Below are positions 1 to 6,334 of a DNA stretch of 9,368 nucleotides, piece after piece. The stretch lies in the NCBI GenBank assembly GCA_944386335.1, contig CALXAQ010000140.1, forward strand, positions 1 through 9,368, read 5' to 3'. The notes under the pieces were generated by a model, which searched no databases, was not told where the DNA came from, and saw nothing but the letters and a program-made list of their open reading frames with translations. A program made the position numbers and the translations under genes. The DNA comes from an uncultured Clostridia bacterium (GTDB taxonomy: Bacteria > Bacillota > Clostridia > TANB77 > CAG-508). Position 1 is the stretch's first letter; the number at the start of each line of letters is the position of its first letter.

Positions 1-507
1 ATTGATGCTAATGGTATTGTACACGTATCTGCAAAAGATATGGCAACAGGAAACGAACAACAAGTATCTATTACAGCGTCTACTAACTTAACAGACGAAG
101 ATATTGATAAGGCAGTAAAAGATGCAGAAGCACATGCAGAAGAAGACAAGAAAAAGAAAGAAGAAATTGAAGCAAGAAATAATGCAGAAAGTTTAGTATA
201 TAACTCAGAAAAAACATTAAATGAGTTAGGAGATAAAATTAGTGAAGAAGAAAAAGCAAAGGCAGAAGAAGAAATTGCTAATGTAAAGAAAGCACTAGAA
301 GGAACAGATGTAGAAGCTATTAAACAAGCAACAGAAAAATTAACAACCGTATTCTATTCTATTTCTGAAAAACTATATGCAGCTTCTAATCCTAATACAG
401 GTGCTAATGCAGGAACAAATGAAAATACACAAGGACCAAAAACAGATGAAAATGGTAACGTGTATGATGCAGACTACAAAGTAGAAAATGAAGATGACAA
501 GAAATAA
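1..507 (+). CDS. dnaK: Chaperone DnaK (Hsp70), C-terminal part; 5' end outside the window
   Basis: The reading frame is open from base 1 and codes for the last 168 residues of DnaK, the ATP-driven cytosolic Hsp70 that works with DnaJ and GrpE. It begins in the beta-sandwich substrate-binding domain (IDANGIVHVSAKD, a classic DnaK stretch), followed by QQVSITASTNL and the alpha-helical lid (about residues 40-130 of the visible part, rich in E, K and A). It ends with a flexible acidic tail closing in VENEDDKK, a variant of the usual DnaK terminus. The first ATG at 40 is internal and is not the start. A hairpin follows 5 bases after the stop, and dnaJ lies further downstream with one small gene between. 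The identity is secure. The N-terminal ATPase domain and any heat-shock control (CIRCE/HrcA) are outside the window. Confidence 0.97.
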   Translation: MDANGIVHVSAKDMATGNEQQVSITASTNLTDEDIDKAVKDAEAHAEEDKKKKEEIEARNNAESLVYNSEKTLNELGDKISEEEKAKAEEEIANVKKALEGTDVEAIKQATEKLTTVFYSISEKLYAASNPNTGANAGTNENTQGPKTDENGNVYDADYKVENEDDKK

Positions 508-512
508 AAATA

Positions 513-537
513 AGGCGGATTGAAATCCGCCTATTTT
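513..537 (+). terminator. Hairpin after dnaK, possible weak or partial terminator
   Basis: AGGCGGAT (513-520) pairs perfectly with ATCCGCCT (525-532) around the four-base loop TGAA. Only a short T run (534-537) follows, broken by AAAA. The stem is GC-rich for this DNA, so it may terminate partially or protect the dnaK mRNA 3' end, letting some transcripts continue into the downstream small gene and dnaJ. Confidence 0.6.
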
Positions 538-557
538 AAAATAAAGAGGTAATGAAG

Positions 558-887
558 ATGTATGAGGATGTATTTTTAATAGATAACGAAGGAAAAAGAA
601 TATCATCAGATACTATTAGTTCTCATATAGGATTGGCTTTGAAGGTAATGGAACAAAGACTAGAGTTAAAAGAAGAATTTGAAAAAAGTAACAGAAGAAA
701 TCCATTAGAGTTTTTACTAGGAGATAAAGGTTATATGACAATAAGTGAGATGGGAACTTATAGAAAAATAGTGTATGATAGTGAATTATCCTCAGAAAAG
801 CAAAAAAAATGGATAGAGTATTATCAAAAACAAGGATATGAATTAAAAGATCTAGCGATGGAAAAAAGTATGGAAAGAGGAGAATAA
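558..887 (+). CDS. Unrecognised small protein between dnaK and dnaJ
   Basis: The frame codes for 109 residues beginning MYEDVFLIDNEGKRISSDT. I do not recognise a family. The protein looks soluble and charged, with no signal peptide or membrane segment; a helical, Glu/Lys-rich middle (ALKVMEQRLELKEEFEKS) is followed by a segment with several aromatics (GYMTISEMGTYRKIVYD, KKWIEYYQKQGYEL). Two in-frame ATGs occur, at 552 and 558. GAGGT at 546-550 is only one base from the first but seven bases from the second, so 558 is preferred. The gene ends six bases before dnaJ, and the dnaJ ribosome binding site (AGAGGAG, 876-882) lies inside its last codons, so the two are probably translationally coupled. 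Codon use matches the neighbours. A link to chaperone function is only an inference from position. Confidence 0.8.
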   Translation: MYEDVFLIDNEGKRISSDTISSHIGLALKVMEQRLELKEEFEKSNRRNPLEFLLGDKGYMTISEMGTYRKIVYDSELSSEKQKKWIEYYQKQGYELKDLAMEKSMERGE

Positions 888-893
888 TAAAAA

Positions 894-2057
894 ATGGCTA
901 AGAGAGATTATTATGAAGTGCTAGGAGTGTCTAAGACTGCAACCGATGATGAATTAAAAAAGGCGTATCGAAAGCTTGCAAAAAAATATCACCCAGATGC
1001 TAATCCAGATAACAAAAAAGAGGCAGAAGAAAAATTTAAAGAAGTAAATGAAGCCTACGAAACTTTATCAGATCCACAAAAAAGGAAAATGTATGATCAG
1101 TTTGGACCAGATGGGCCACAAGGTTTTGGTGGAGGAGCAGGAGGCCCATTTGGAGGTCAAGGAGGCTACTATTCCTATAGTACATCGGGGTTTAATGGAT
1201 TTGATGATTTTGGGGATTTAGGAGATATTTTTTCTTCTTTCTTTGGAGGTAGTGGATTTGGAGGAAGAAGTAGACAAAATAATGGGCCTACCAAAGGTGC
1301 AGACTTAAAAGCAAGTATCGACATCTCTTTTGAAGACTCCTATTTGGGAATAGAAAAAGAAATTGTATTAAATCGAAATGAAACTTGTTCAGTTTGTCAT
1401 GGAAACGGTGCAAAACCTGGTACGAAAGTAGAGACCTGTAGTATGTGCCATGGAACAGGAACTATAAAACAAGTACAAAATACCATTTTAGGACAAATGC
1501 AAACACAAAGACCTTGTAATAATTGTCATGGAACAGGAAAAGTAATTAAAGAACCGTGTGATGAGTGTAAAGGCAAAGGAACTGTTAGAAAGCAGGCAAG
1601 AATAAAAGTAAAAATTCCAGCAGGAATTGATGATGGGCAAACCATTGTACTAAGAGGCGAAGGAGAACCTGGAGAAAAAGGCGGTTCAAAAGGAGATTTG
1701 TACATAGTAGTACGTATTAAAAAACATAGTCTTTTTACAAGAAAAGGAGATAATGTACTATGTAATGTGCCAATTACTTTTACGCAAGCAACATTAGGAG
1801 CAGAAATAGAAGTACCAATGGTAGATGGAAGAAAAGAAAAATATCGCATTCCAGAAGGAACACAACCAGGAAGTAAGTTTACTATTCGTAATGAAGGTTT
1901 CAAAAATATTAATGGAAATTATCAAGGAGATTTCATTTTCACAGTGCAAGTGCAAGTACCAAAACGCTTGAGTAAAGAACAGAGAGATTTACTAGTAGCA
2001 CTTGCTAAAACCATGAATGAGCAACCACCCATCAAGAAAAAAGGTTTTTTCGGTTAA
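894..2057 (+). CDS. dnaJ: Co-chaperone DnaJ (Hsp40, type I)
   Basis: This is a full-length type I DnaJ of 387 residues, the J-protein that delivers unfolded clients to DnaK and stimulates its ATPase. The J domain (about 4-70) has the HPD motif at residues 33-35. The Gly/Phe-rich linker covers about 74-131. Four CxxCxGxG zinc-binding repeats start at Cys165, Cys182, Cys208 and Cys222. The C-terminal beta domains follow (AGIDDGQTIVLRGEGEPG, then FTIRNEGFKN). The end, KKKGFFG, is typical of the family. The start ATG follows AGAGGAG (876-882) by 11 bases. The order dnaK - small gene - dnaJ differs from the usual direct dnaK-dnaJ adjacency. No convincing terminator follows; a short GCTA/TAGC hairpin near 2072-2084 is too weak. 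Confidence 0.98.
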   Translation: MAKRDYYEVLGVSKTATDDELKKAYRKLAKKYHPDANPDNKKEAEEKFKEVNEAYETLSDPQKRKMYDQFGPDGPQGFGGGAGGPFGGQGGYYSYSTSGFNGFDDFGDLGDIFSSFFGGSGFGGRSRQNNGPTKGADLKASIDISFEDSYLGIEKEIVLNRNETCSVCHGNGAKPGTKVETCSMCHGTGTIKQVQNTILGQMQTQRPCNNCHGTGKVIKEPCDECKGKGTVRKQARIKVKIPAGIDDGQTIVLRGEGEPGEKGGSKGDLYIVVRIKKHSLFTRKGDNVLCNVPITFTQATLGAEIEVPMVDGRKEKYRIPEGTQPGSKFTIRNEGFKNINGNYQGDFIFTVQVQVPKRLSKEQRDLLVALAKTMNEQPPIKKKGFFG

Positions 2058-2206
2058 AACAGAAAAAGGTAGCTATTTTTTAGCACTTACTGATTTAGAG
2101 GTAGGAAACTATATTAAGTATAATAGAGGAAACAGTGCAACTATCTGAAACGGAATATAATGCAGTAAAAAATAGAAAAGAGGAAAAGTCGTATACATTG
2201 CTATAA
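2017..2206 (+). pseudogene. Possible small frameshifted reading frame downstream of dnaJ
   Basis: Two consecutive open stretches in different frames look like one small protein. The first runs from ATG 2017 (overlapping the end of dnaJ) and reads KTEKGSYFLALTDLEVGNY, then IKYNRGN, before TGA at 2146. The second, one base on, reads TVQLSETEYNAVKN, then RKEEKSYTLL, and stops at TAA 2204. Dropping one A near 2130-2134 joins them as RG-TVQLSE. The residue make-up looks like real protein, but there is no ribosome binding site before 2017 and no other start, and I do not recognise a family. It may be a decayed gene, a sequencing slip in a short A run, or chance in AT-rich DNA. The first dozen residues are dictated by dnaJ overlap and carry no weight. 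Confidence 0.28.
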
Positions 2207-2244
2207 TTTAGAATGAAACAGCCAGAAAAATAGCCCCGAAAAGG

Positions 2245-2273
2245 TTGACAAAGCTAGAAAAATATGATAAACT
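2245..2273 (+). promoter_or_regulatory. SigA-type promoter for rplU-rpmA
   Basis: A perfect -35 TTGACA (2245-2250) is followed after 17 bases by TAAACT (2268-2273), preceded by TGA as an extended -10. Transcription would start near 2280, leaving a leader of about 100 bases before rplU. Confidence 0.65.
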
Positions 2274-2279
2274 GTTTAC

Positions 2280-2381
2280 CTGTAAGCCGCCTGAGTCGGG
2301 TACCTAAATGCTAACGAAAGTTTAGCTACCTTGTATTTTATGCTTAGCGAGTATACATATAAAGGGAGGTGCATTGTAATA
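2280..2381 (+). promoter_or_regulatory. Structured 5' leader of rplU, probable L21 autoregulatory leader
   Basis: The roughly 100-base untranslated leader contains a compact hairpin. GGTA (2299-2302) pairs with TACC (2327-2330), enclosing GCTAAC-GAAA-GTTTAGC (2310-2326), a stem with a GAAA tetraloop and one bulged T. The sequence GCCGCCTGAGTCGGG lies just upstream. A second copy of TTAGC (2344-2348) and the pair CTAAA (2304-2308)/TTTAG (2321-2325) offer alternative pairings. Low-GC Gram-positives carry a known putative L21 leader RNA ahead of rplU, thought to mediate feedback by the ribosomal protein. Assignment to that family here rests on position and hairpin only; no covariance search was possible. 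Confidence 0.55.
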
Positions 2382-2795
2382 ATGTACGCAATTATTGAAA
2401 GCTGTGGAAAACAGTATAAAGTAGCAGAAGGAGATATTATATTTTTTGAGAAATTAGATGCAGAAGAAGGAAAAAAAGTAACTTTTGATAAAGTTGTTTT
2501 AGTATCTAATGACAAAAAAGTAGAAATAGGAACTCCTTATGTAAAAGGAATAAAAGTAGAAGGAAAAGTAGTTTGTCATGGTAAAGGTAAAAAAATTATC
2601 GTTTACAAATATAAAGCTAAAAAGAACTACAGAAGGACACAAGGACATAGACAACCTTATACAAAAGTAGAAATTACAAAAATTTCTATGCCGGCTGCTA
2701 AAACAGAAGCAAAAGCAGCAGAAGCTAAAACAGAAACCAAAAAAACAGCTACTACAAAAACAACTGCAAAAAATAGCGAAAAAGTAGAAGCATAG
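2382..2795 (+). CDS. rplU: 50S ribosomal protein L21 (bL21) with C-terminal tail
   Basis: The gene codes for bL21 of the large ribosomal subunit, which binds 23S rRNA. The start MYAIIESCGKQYKV is the standard bL21 N-terminus, and KKNYRRTQGHRQPYT (about residues 80-94) is the family signature. The frame is open further upstream, but ATG 2382 follows GGGAGGT (2364-2370) by 11 bases and matches the family start, so it is chosen. The protein has 137 residues against the usual roughly 100-105. The excess is a tail from about residue 104 made almost wholly of Ala, Lys, Thr and Glu, probably disordered. rpmA follows after 48 bases in the same transcript, without the prp (ysxB) gene that separates them in many Bacillota. 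Confidence 0.97.
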   Translation: MYAIIESCGKQYKVAEGDIIFFEKLDAEEGKKVTFDKVVLVSNDKKVEIGTPYVKGIKVEGKVVCHGKGKKIIVYKYKAKKNYRRTQGHRQPYTKVEITKISMPAAKTEAKAAEAKTETKKTATTKTTAKNSEKVEA

Positions 2796-2843
2796 TTTTT
2801 AAATAGTGAGAATAAAAGCTAAACACGAAGGGAGTGAGAAAAC

Positions 2844-3113
2844 ATGGCTCATAAAAAAGGTCAAGGTAGTGTTAAAAATGGTAGAGATAGTGAATCTAAG
2901 CGTCTTGGACTAAAAAGAGCAGATGGACAATTTGTTCTAGCAGGAAATAGCCTAGTAAGACAAAGAGGAACAAAATTCCACCCAGGAACAAATGTAGGTA
3001 TAGGTAGTGATGATACTTTATTTGCATTAGTAGATGGAACTGTTAAATTTGAAAGATTGGGAAGAGATAAAAAACAAGTCAGTGTTTATCCCGTAGAGGA
3101 AGCACACGTTTAA
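2844..3113 (+). CDS. rpmA: 50S ribosomal protein L27 (bL27), short form without pro-sequence
   Basis: The gene codes for an 89-residue bL27, whose N-terminal tail reaches towards the peptidyl transferase centre. Family signatures are AHKKGQGSVKNGRDSESKRLG at the N-terminus, then RQRGTKFHPG and GIGSDDTLFALVDG. The start follows AGGGAG (2829-2834) by 9 bases. Many Bacillota make L27 with an extra N-terminal peptide of about nine residues ending in a phenylalanine-rich site, removed by the protease Prp. Here the protein starts directly at MAHKKG and no such peptide is encoded upstream in frame. The absence of prp between rplU and rpmA fits this. A strong terminator follows within 10 bases of the stop. 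Confidence 0.98.
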   Translation: MAHKKGQGSVKNGRDSESKRLGLKRADGQFVLAGNSLVRQRGTKFHPGTNVGIGSDDTLFALVDGTVKFERLGRDKKQVSVYPVEEAHV

Positions 3114-3119
3114 AACAGG

Positions 3120-3152
3120 AAAGATTACTTATTTATATAAGTAATCTTTTTT
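3120..3152 (+). terminator. Rho-independent terminator after rpmA
   Basis: A 13-base-pair perfect stem, AAAGATTACTTAT (3120-3132) with ATAAGTAATCTTT (3137-3149), encloses the loop TTAT and ends in six Ts (3147-3152). It closes the rplU-rpmA transcript and lies just before the trpS promoter. Confidence 0.93.
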
Positions 3153-3165
3153 ATTCTATATGCAC

Positions 3166-3194
3166 TTGTAAAATAGGGAAAAATTAGGTATAAT
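3166..3194 (+). promoter_or_regulatory. SigA-type promoter for trpS (and obgE)
   Basis: TTGTAA (3166-3171) and a perfect TATAAT (3189-3194) are separated by 17 bases. Transcription would begin near 3201, giving a leader of only about 30 bases. This leaves no room for a T-box riboswitch, a common control of Bacillota aminoacyl-tRNA synthetase genes. Confidence 0.8.
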
Positions 3195-3229
3195 AGGAGA
3201 AAATTAAAAAGAGGTGGGGATATAAGACT

Positions 3230-4246
3230 ATGGAAAAGAAAATACGTATTTTAACAGGAGATAGACCAACAGGGAAATTACATATAGGTCATTATTTTGG
3301 TTCTTTACAAAAAAGAATAGAAATGCAAAATTCTGGCTTATATGATCCATATATATTAATTGCAGATGTGCAAGCATTGACAGATAATTTTAAAAAAAAA
3401 AAAAAAGTAAGAAAGAATGTAAGAGAAGTAGCAATGGATTATTTAGCAGCAGGGATAGACACTAAAAAAACAACTATTTATATACAATCTATGATATCAG
3501 AGGTAGCAGAACTTACTGTTTTTTACTCTAATTTAGTCACCATTGCAAGATTGCAGAGAAATCCGACTGTAAAAACAGAAATAGCACAAAAAAGAGATGT
3601 TTTTGGAGAAAGTGTAACTTATGGATTTTTAGGATATCCTGTTAGCCAGGCTGCAGATATTACTTGCTTTGATGGTGAACTAGTACCAGTAGGAGAAGAT
3701 CAACTTCCATTAATAGAACAATGTAGAGAAATTGTAAGAAAATTTAACTCTATTTATGGAGAAGTATTAATAGAGCCTAAGGCAGTATTATCTAGTGGAA
3801 AAAGAATCAAAGGGCTAGATGGTAATGAAAAAATGGGAAAATCTTTAGGAAATGCTATTTATCTATCTGATAGCGAAGAAGAGATAAGTAAAAAAGTAAT
3901 GAGTGCAGTAACAGATCCAGCTCGTATAAAAAAAGATGATAAAGGAAATCCAGATATTTGTATGGTTTATTATTATCATCAATTATTTAGTAAGGATGAA
4001 GAAGTAAAAAATGTATGCGAAGAGTGTAAAGCTGGAGCAAGAGGATGTGTGGCTTGTAAAAGGCAGTTAGCTAAAAATATAAATAATGCTATAGAACCAA
4101 TGCGTGTGAAAAGAGCTTATTACGAAGAACATCCAGAAATTGTAGATGAAGTTTTAAAAGAAGGAACAAAAAAAGCACAAAGAGTTGCAAAGCAAACTAT
4201 GGAAAAAGTAAAACAAGCAATGAGATTGGATTATTTTAGAAAATAA
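3230..4246 (+). CDS. trpS: Tryptophanyl-tRNA synthetase
   Basis: This class I aminoacyl-tRNA synthetase of 338 residues charges tRNA-Trp in the cytosol. GDRPTGKLHIGHYFG carries the HIGH motif (residues 18-21), and NEKMGKSLGNAI carries the KMSKS-type loop KMGKS (201-205). GEDQLPLIEQCREI and the conserved SQAADI also fit TrpRS. A CxxC-x6-CxxC pattern at Cys263, 266, 273 and 276 may hold a metal or a structural cluster. The start ATG follows GAGGTGGGGA (3211-3220). Residues 55-59 are five lysines coded by an uninterrupted run of 15 As (3392-3406), in a loop where relatives usually have a mixed sequence such as NPEK. obgE starts 22 bases downstream and is probably cotranscribed. Its own promoter lies upstream. 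Confidence 0.97.
   Translation: MEKKIRILTGDRPTGKLHIGHYFGSLQKRIEMQNSGLYDPYILIADVQALTDNFKKKKKVRKNVREVAMDYLAAGIDTKKTTIYIQSMISEVAELTVFYSNLVTIARLQRNPTVKTEIAQKRDVFGESVTYGFLGYPVSQAADITCFDGELVPVGEDQLPLIEQCREIVRKFNSIYGEVLIEPKAVLSSGKRIKGLDGNEKMGKSLGNAIYLSDSEEEISKKVMSAVTDPARIKKDDKGNPDICMVYYYHQLFSKDEEVKNVCEECKAGARGCVACKRQLAKNINNAIEPMRVKRAYYEEHPEIVDEVLKEGTKKAQRVAKQTMEKVKQAMRLDYFRK
3392..3406 (+). repeat. Homopolymer of 15 As inside trpS
   Basis: Fifteen consecutive As read as five AAA lysine codons in phase. Such tracts are prone to replication slippage and to RNA polymerase or ribosome slippage; any change not divisible by three would truncate TrpRS. Confidence 0.95.
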
Positions 4247-4268
4247 AAAGCATAAAGAGGGAGGAAAT

Positions 4269-5541
4269 ATGTTTACAGACTATGTAAAAATTATAGTAAA
4301 GTCTGGAGATGGAGGAAATGGAGCAGTTTCTTTTCGTAGAGAGAAATATGTAGCAGCGGGTCGGACCAGACGGAGGTGATGGTGGAAAAGGTGGAGATGT
4401 ATATTTTTTTGTAGATCCAGATGCCAATACTCTAATTAACTTTCGTTATCAAAAGAAGTTTAAAGCTGAAAATGGTAAAAATGGTGAAGGTGGACATCGA
4501 TATGGAAAAAGTGGAGAAGATTTGCGTATAGGAGTACCGATTGGAACCATTATTAAAGATGCAGCTACACAAGATGTACTAGCAGATTTATCGCAAAAAG
4601 GACAAGAAGAATTAGTTTTAGCAGGAGGAAGAGGTGGAAAAGGAAATTCTCATTTTGCTACTTCTACTAGACAGGCTCCACGATTTGCCATAGATGGAGA
4701 AAAGGGAATAGAAAAAGAATTAGTTTTAGAGTTAAAATTATTAGCAGATGTGGGGTTAATTGGTTTCCCTAATGTGGGAAAATCTACCTTTTTAGCAAGA
4801 ACTACTTCGGCCACACCAAAAATTGCAGATTATCATTTTACAACATTAGAGCCAAATTTAGGAGTGGTAAAAGCAAAAACAGGAGAAAGTTTTGTAATAG
4901 CAGATATTCCTGGAATTATAGAAGGTGCTAGCGAGGGCACAGGATTAGGATTACAGTTTCTAAGACATATAGAAAGAACAAGATTATTGTTGCATGTAAT
5001 AGATGTATCTGGTTCAGAAGGAAGAAATCCTGTAGAAGATTTTTATACTATTAATAAAGAATTACAAAAATATAGTGAAAAGTTAGCTAAAAGAAAACAA
5101 ATCATTGTAGCAAATAAAATAGATAGTATGCAAGACAAAAGTCTTTATGAAGAATTAGAAAAAATAGCTAAAAAAGAAAACTTAGAAATTTATAAAATTT
5201 CTGCAGTAACAGGAGAAGGCTTAGAAAACTTATTAAATAGAGTAACACAAGTATTAAAAGAGTTACCAAAAGAAGAATTAGTAGAGACAAAACAGCATAA
5301 AGTATATACTCTAGAGGAGAAAGAGCCTTTTACTATAAGTAGAGAAGATGGCATTTGGGTAGTAGATGGACCAGAAGTTCAACAATTAATGAGAAGAGTA
5401 AATTTAGAAGATAATGAGTCTTTATATTATTTTCAAAAATGTTTAGAGGAATTAGGTGTAAATGAAAAATTAAAGAAAGTAGGAGTAAAAGAAGGAGATA
5501 CAGTAAGAGTAGTAGATTGGGAATTAGAATGGTATGATTAA
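4269..5541 (+). CDS. obgE: GTPase Obg/CgtA; reading requires one +1 frameshift at 4362
   Basis: Obg is a ribosome-associated GTPase, generally essential, acting in large-subunit assembly and stress control. ATG 4269 follows GAGGGAGG (4257-4264) and starts MFTDYVKIIVKSGDGGNGAVSFRREKY in standard Obg form. After YVAAG the frame reads CGG, ACC, AGA, CGG, AGG and stops at TGA 4377. Skipping the C at 4362 gives GPDGGDGGKGGDVYF, the canonical Obg-fold glycine motif, and the frame then stays open to TAA 5539. The total is 423 residues, normal for the family. Later parts are intact: P-loop GFPNVGKST, switch FTTLEPNLG, DIPGIIEGA, NKID, SAVTGEG, and the C-terminal OCT domain (FTISREDGIWVVDGPEV to the end). 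An internal start at 4522 would remove half the Obg fold. Frameshift decoding, mutation and sequence error are all possible. Confidence 0.93.
4359..4365 (+). other. Apparent +1 frameshift site GGT-CGGA in obgE
   Basis: Zero-frame codons here are GGT, CGG, ACC; the conserved protein requires GGT, then GGA, CCA. The extra base is C 4362, immediately before GGA. CGG is the zero-frame codon at the break. The site sits in the inverted repeat GGTCGGACC (4359-4367). Re-pairing of the P-site glycine tRNA from GGT to GTC would be poor, so simple P-site slippage is not favoured. Confidence 0.7.
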
Positions 5542-5555
5542 ATTTAAAAAAATGT

Positions 5556-5569
5556 TAAACTTTTGTTTG
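5556..5569 (+). promoter_or_regulatory. Candidate LexA operator (SOS box) over the lexA -35
   Basis: TAAACTTTTGTTTG contains the symmetric AAAC-N4-GTTT, close to the Gram-positive SOS box core GAAC-N4-GTTC (consensus CGAACRNRYGTTYG). The AAC and GTT core and the right arm match; the outer left bases and the two R positions do not. It overlaps the first three bases of the -35 element, as expected for LexA autorepression. Confidence 0.5.
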
Positions 5570-5595
5570 ACATTTTTTTGTTTGTATGATATGAT
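5567..5595 (+). promoter_or_regulatory. SigA-type promoter for lexA
   Basis: A perfect TTGACA (5567-5572), a spacer of 17 bases and TATGAT (5590-5595) with an extended -10 TGA in front. The predicted start near 5602 leaves about 22 bases before the lexA ATG. It lies 25 bases after the obgE stop, so lexA has its own start despite lacking a terminator upstream. Confidence 0.82.
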
Positions 5596-5623
5596 AAGAA
5601 AAATTGAAATGGGAGTGATGAAT

Positions 5624-6286
5624 ATGCCAAAGAAGAAAAAAGATCCAATGGCACTTAATAGAAGAGAAAAAGCAATTTTAAGATTTGTTGAAAAACAAGT
5701 AAATGAATTAGGATATGCTCCTTCTGTTAGAGAAATATGCCAGGCTGTAAATTTGAATTCTACGGCAACTGTGCATATGTATTTAAGACAGCTAGTAGAA
5801 AAAGGGTATATTAAAAAAGAAAATCAAAAAGGAAGAACATTAAGATTAATTAAAAATGCAGATAATGAGCCAATAGAAAAAGAAGATAAAAATTTTTATT
5901 CAGGAAAAGAAATGGTAGAGGTGCCAGTTATAGGAAAAATTACAGCAGGAGAGCCAATTCTTGCAGTAGAAAATGTAACAGATACTTTTCCGATTCCAAT
6001 CGACTTTGTGGGAAATAGTGAAAGTTTTATGCTTACAGTTAGAGGAGAAAGTATGATTGAAGCAGGCATTTTAGATGGCGATTATATTTTAGTAAAAAAG
6101 CAAAATGTAGCCAATAATGGAGAAATTGTAGTAGCTTTAATAGGAGAAGAAGCAACTGTAAAAACTTTTTATAAAGAAAAAGACCATATTCGCTTGCAAC
6201 CAGAAAATAGCACAATGGATCCGATTATAGTTCCAAATTGTGAAATTTTAGGAAAAGTGGCAGGGGTATTTAGAAAAATAAAATAA
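5624..6286 (+). CDS. lexA: LexA, SOS response repressor and self-cleaving serine peptidase
   Basis: LexA represses DNA-damage genes and cleaves itself when RecA is activated. The 220-residue protein has an N-terminal winged-helix DNA-binding domain (NRREKAILRFVEKQ to about residue 75, with SVREICQAVNLNSTATVHMYL as the recognition region) and a C-terminal S24 peptidase domain. The Ala-Gly cleavage site is in GKITAGEP (residues 108-109), the catalytic Ser143 in RGESM, and Lys180 in ATVK. The frame is open back to 5534 inside obgE, but the promoter lies in that stretch and GGGAG (5611-5615) is well spaced for ATG 5624, so that start is chosen. A candidate SOS box overlaps its promoter, implying autoregulation. 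A small membrane protein gene follows after 48 bases and may be cotranscribed. Confidence 0.96.
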   Translation: MPKKKKDPMALNRREKAILRFVEKQVNELGYAPSVREICQAVNLNSTATVHMYLRQLVEKGYIKKENQKGRTLRLIKNADNEPIEKEDKNFYSGKEMVEVPVIGKITAGEPILAVENVTDTFPIPIDFVGNSESFMLTVRGESMIEAGILDGDYILVKKQNVANNGEIVVALIGEEATVKTFYKEKDHIRLQPENSTMDPIIVPNCEILGKVAGVFRKIK

Positions 6287-6334
6287 ACAAAAGAAAAGAA
6301 TAAAAAGAAGAGTTATAGTTAGGGGAGAAATAAA

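Noticed and set aside
1526..1903. Minus-strand open frames opposite dnaJ, accD and others
   Set aside because: All lie opposite well-identified genes and show no family features.
2045..2083. T-TTT-TTC slippery heptamer at the end of dnaJ, possible -1 frameshift
   Set aside because: The phase is right but a shift adds only ten residues before a stop, no strong downstream structure is seen, and GFFG is a normal DnaJ end.
2119..2207. TATAAT sequences at 2119, 2156 and 2202
   Set aside because: None has a recognisable -35 at a suitable distance; expected by chance in AT-rich DNA.
2331..2381. Upstream extension of the rplU frame from TTG 2331
   Set aside because: It has no ribosome binding site, lies in the structured leader, and the family N-terminus begins at 2382.
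3195..3229. T-box riboswitch before trpS
   Set aside because: The leader is only about 30 bases and lies after a terminator and a good promoter; no room for a T-box.
4522..5541. A separate truncated Obg starting at ATG 4522
   Set aside because: The same frame carries clear Obg-fold sequence back to 4363, and there is no ribosome binding site before 4522.
5534..5623. Upstream extension of lexA overlapping the obgE end
   Set aside because: The lexA promoter lies inside this stretch, there is no ribosome binding site for it, and the family start fits ATG 5624.
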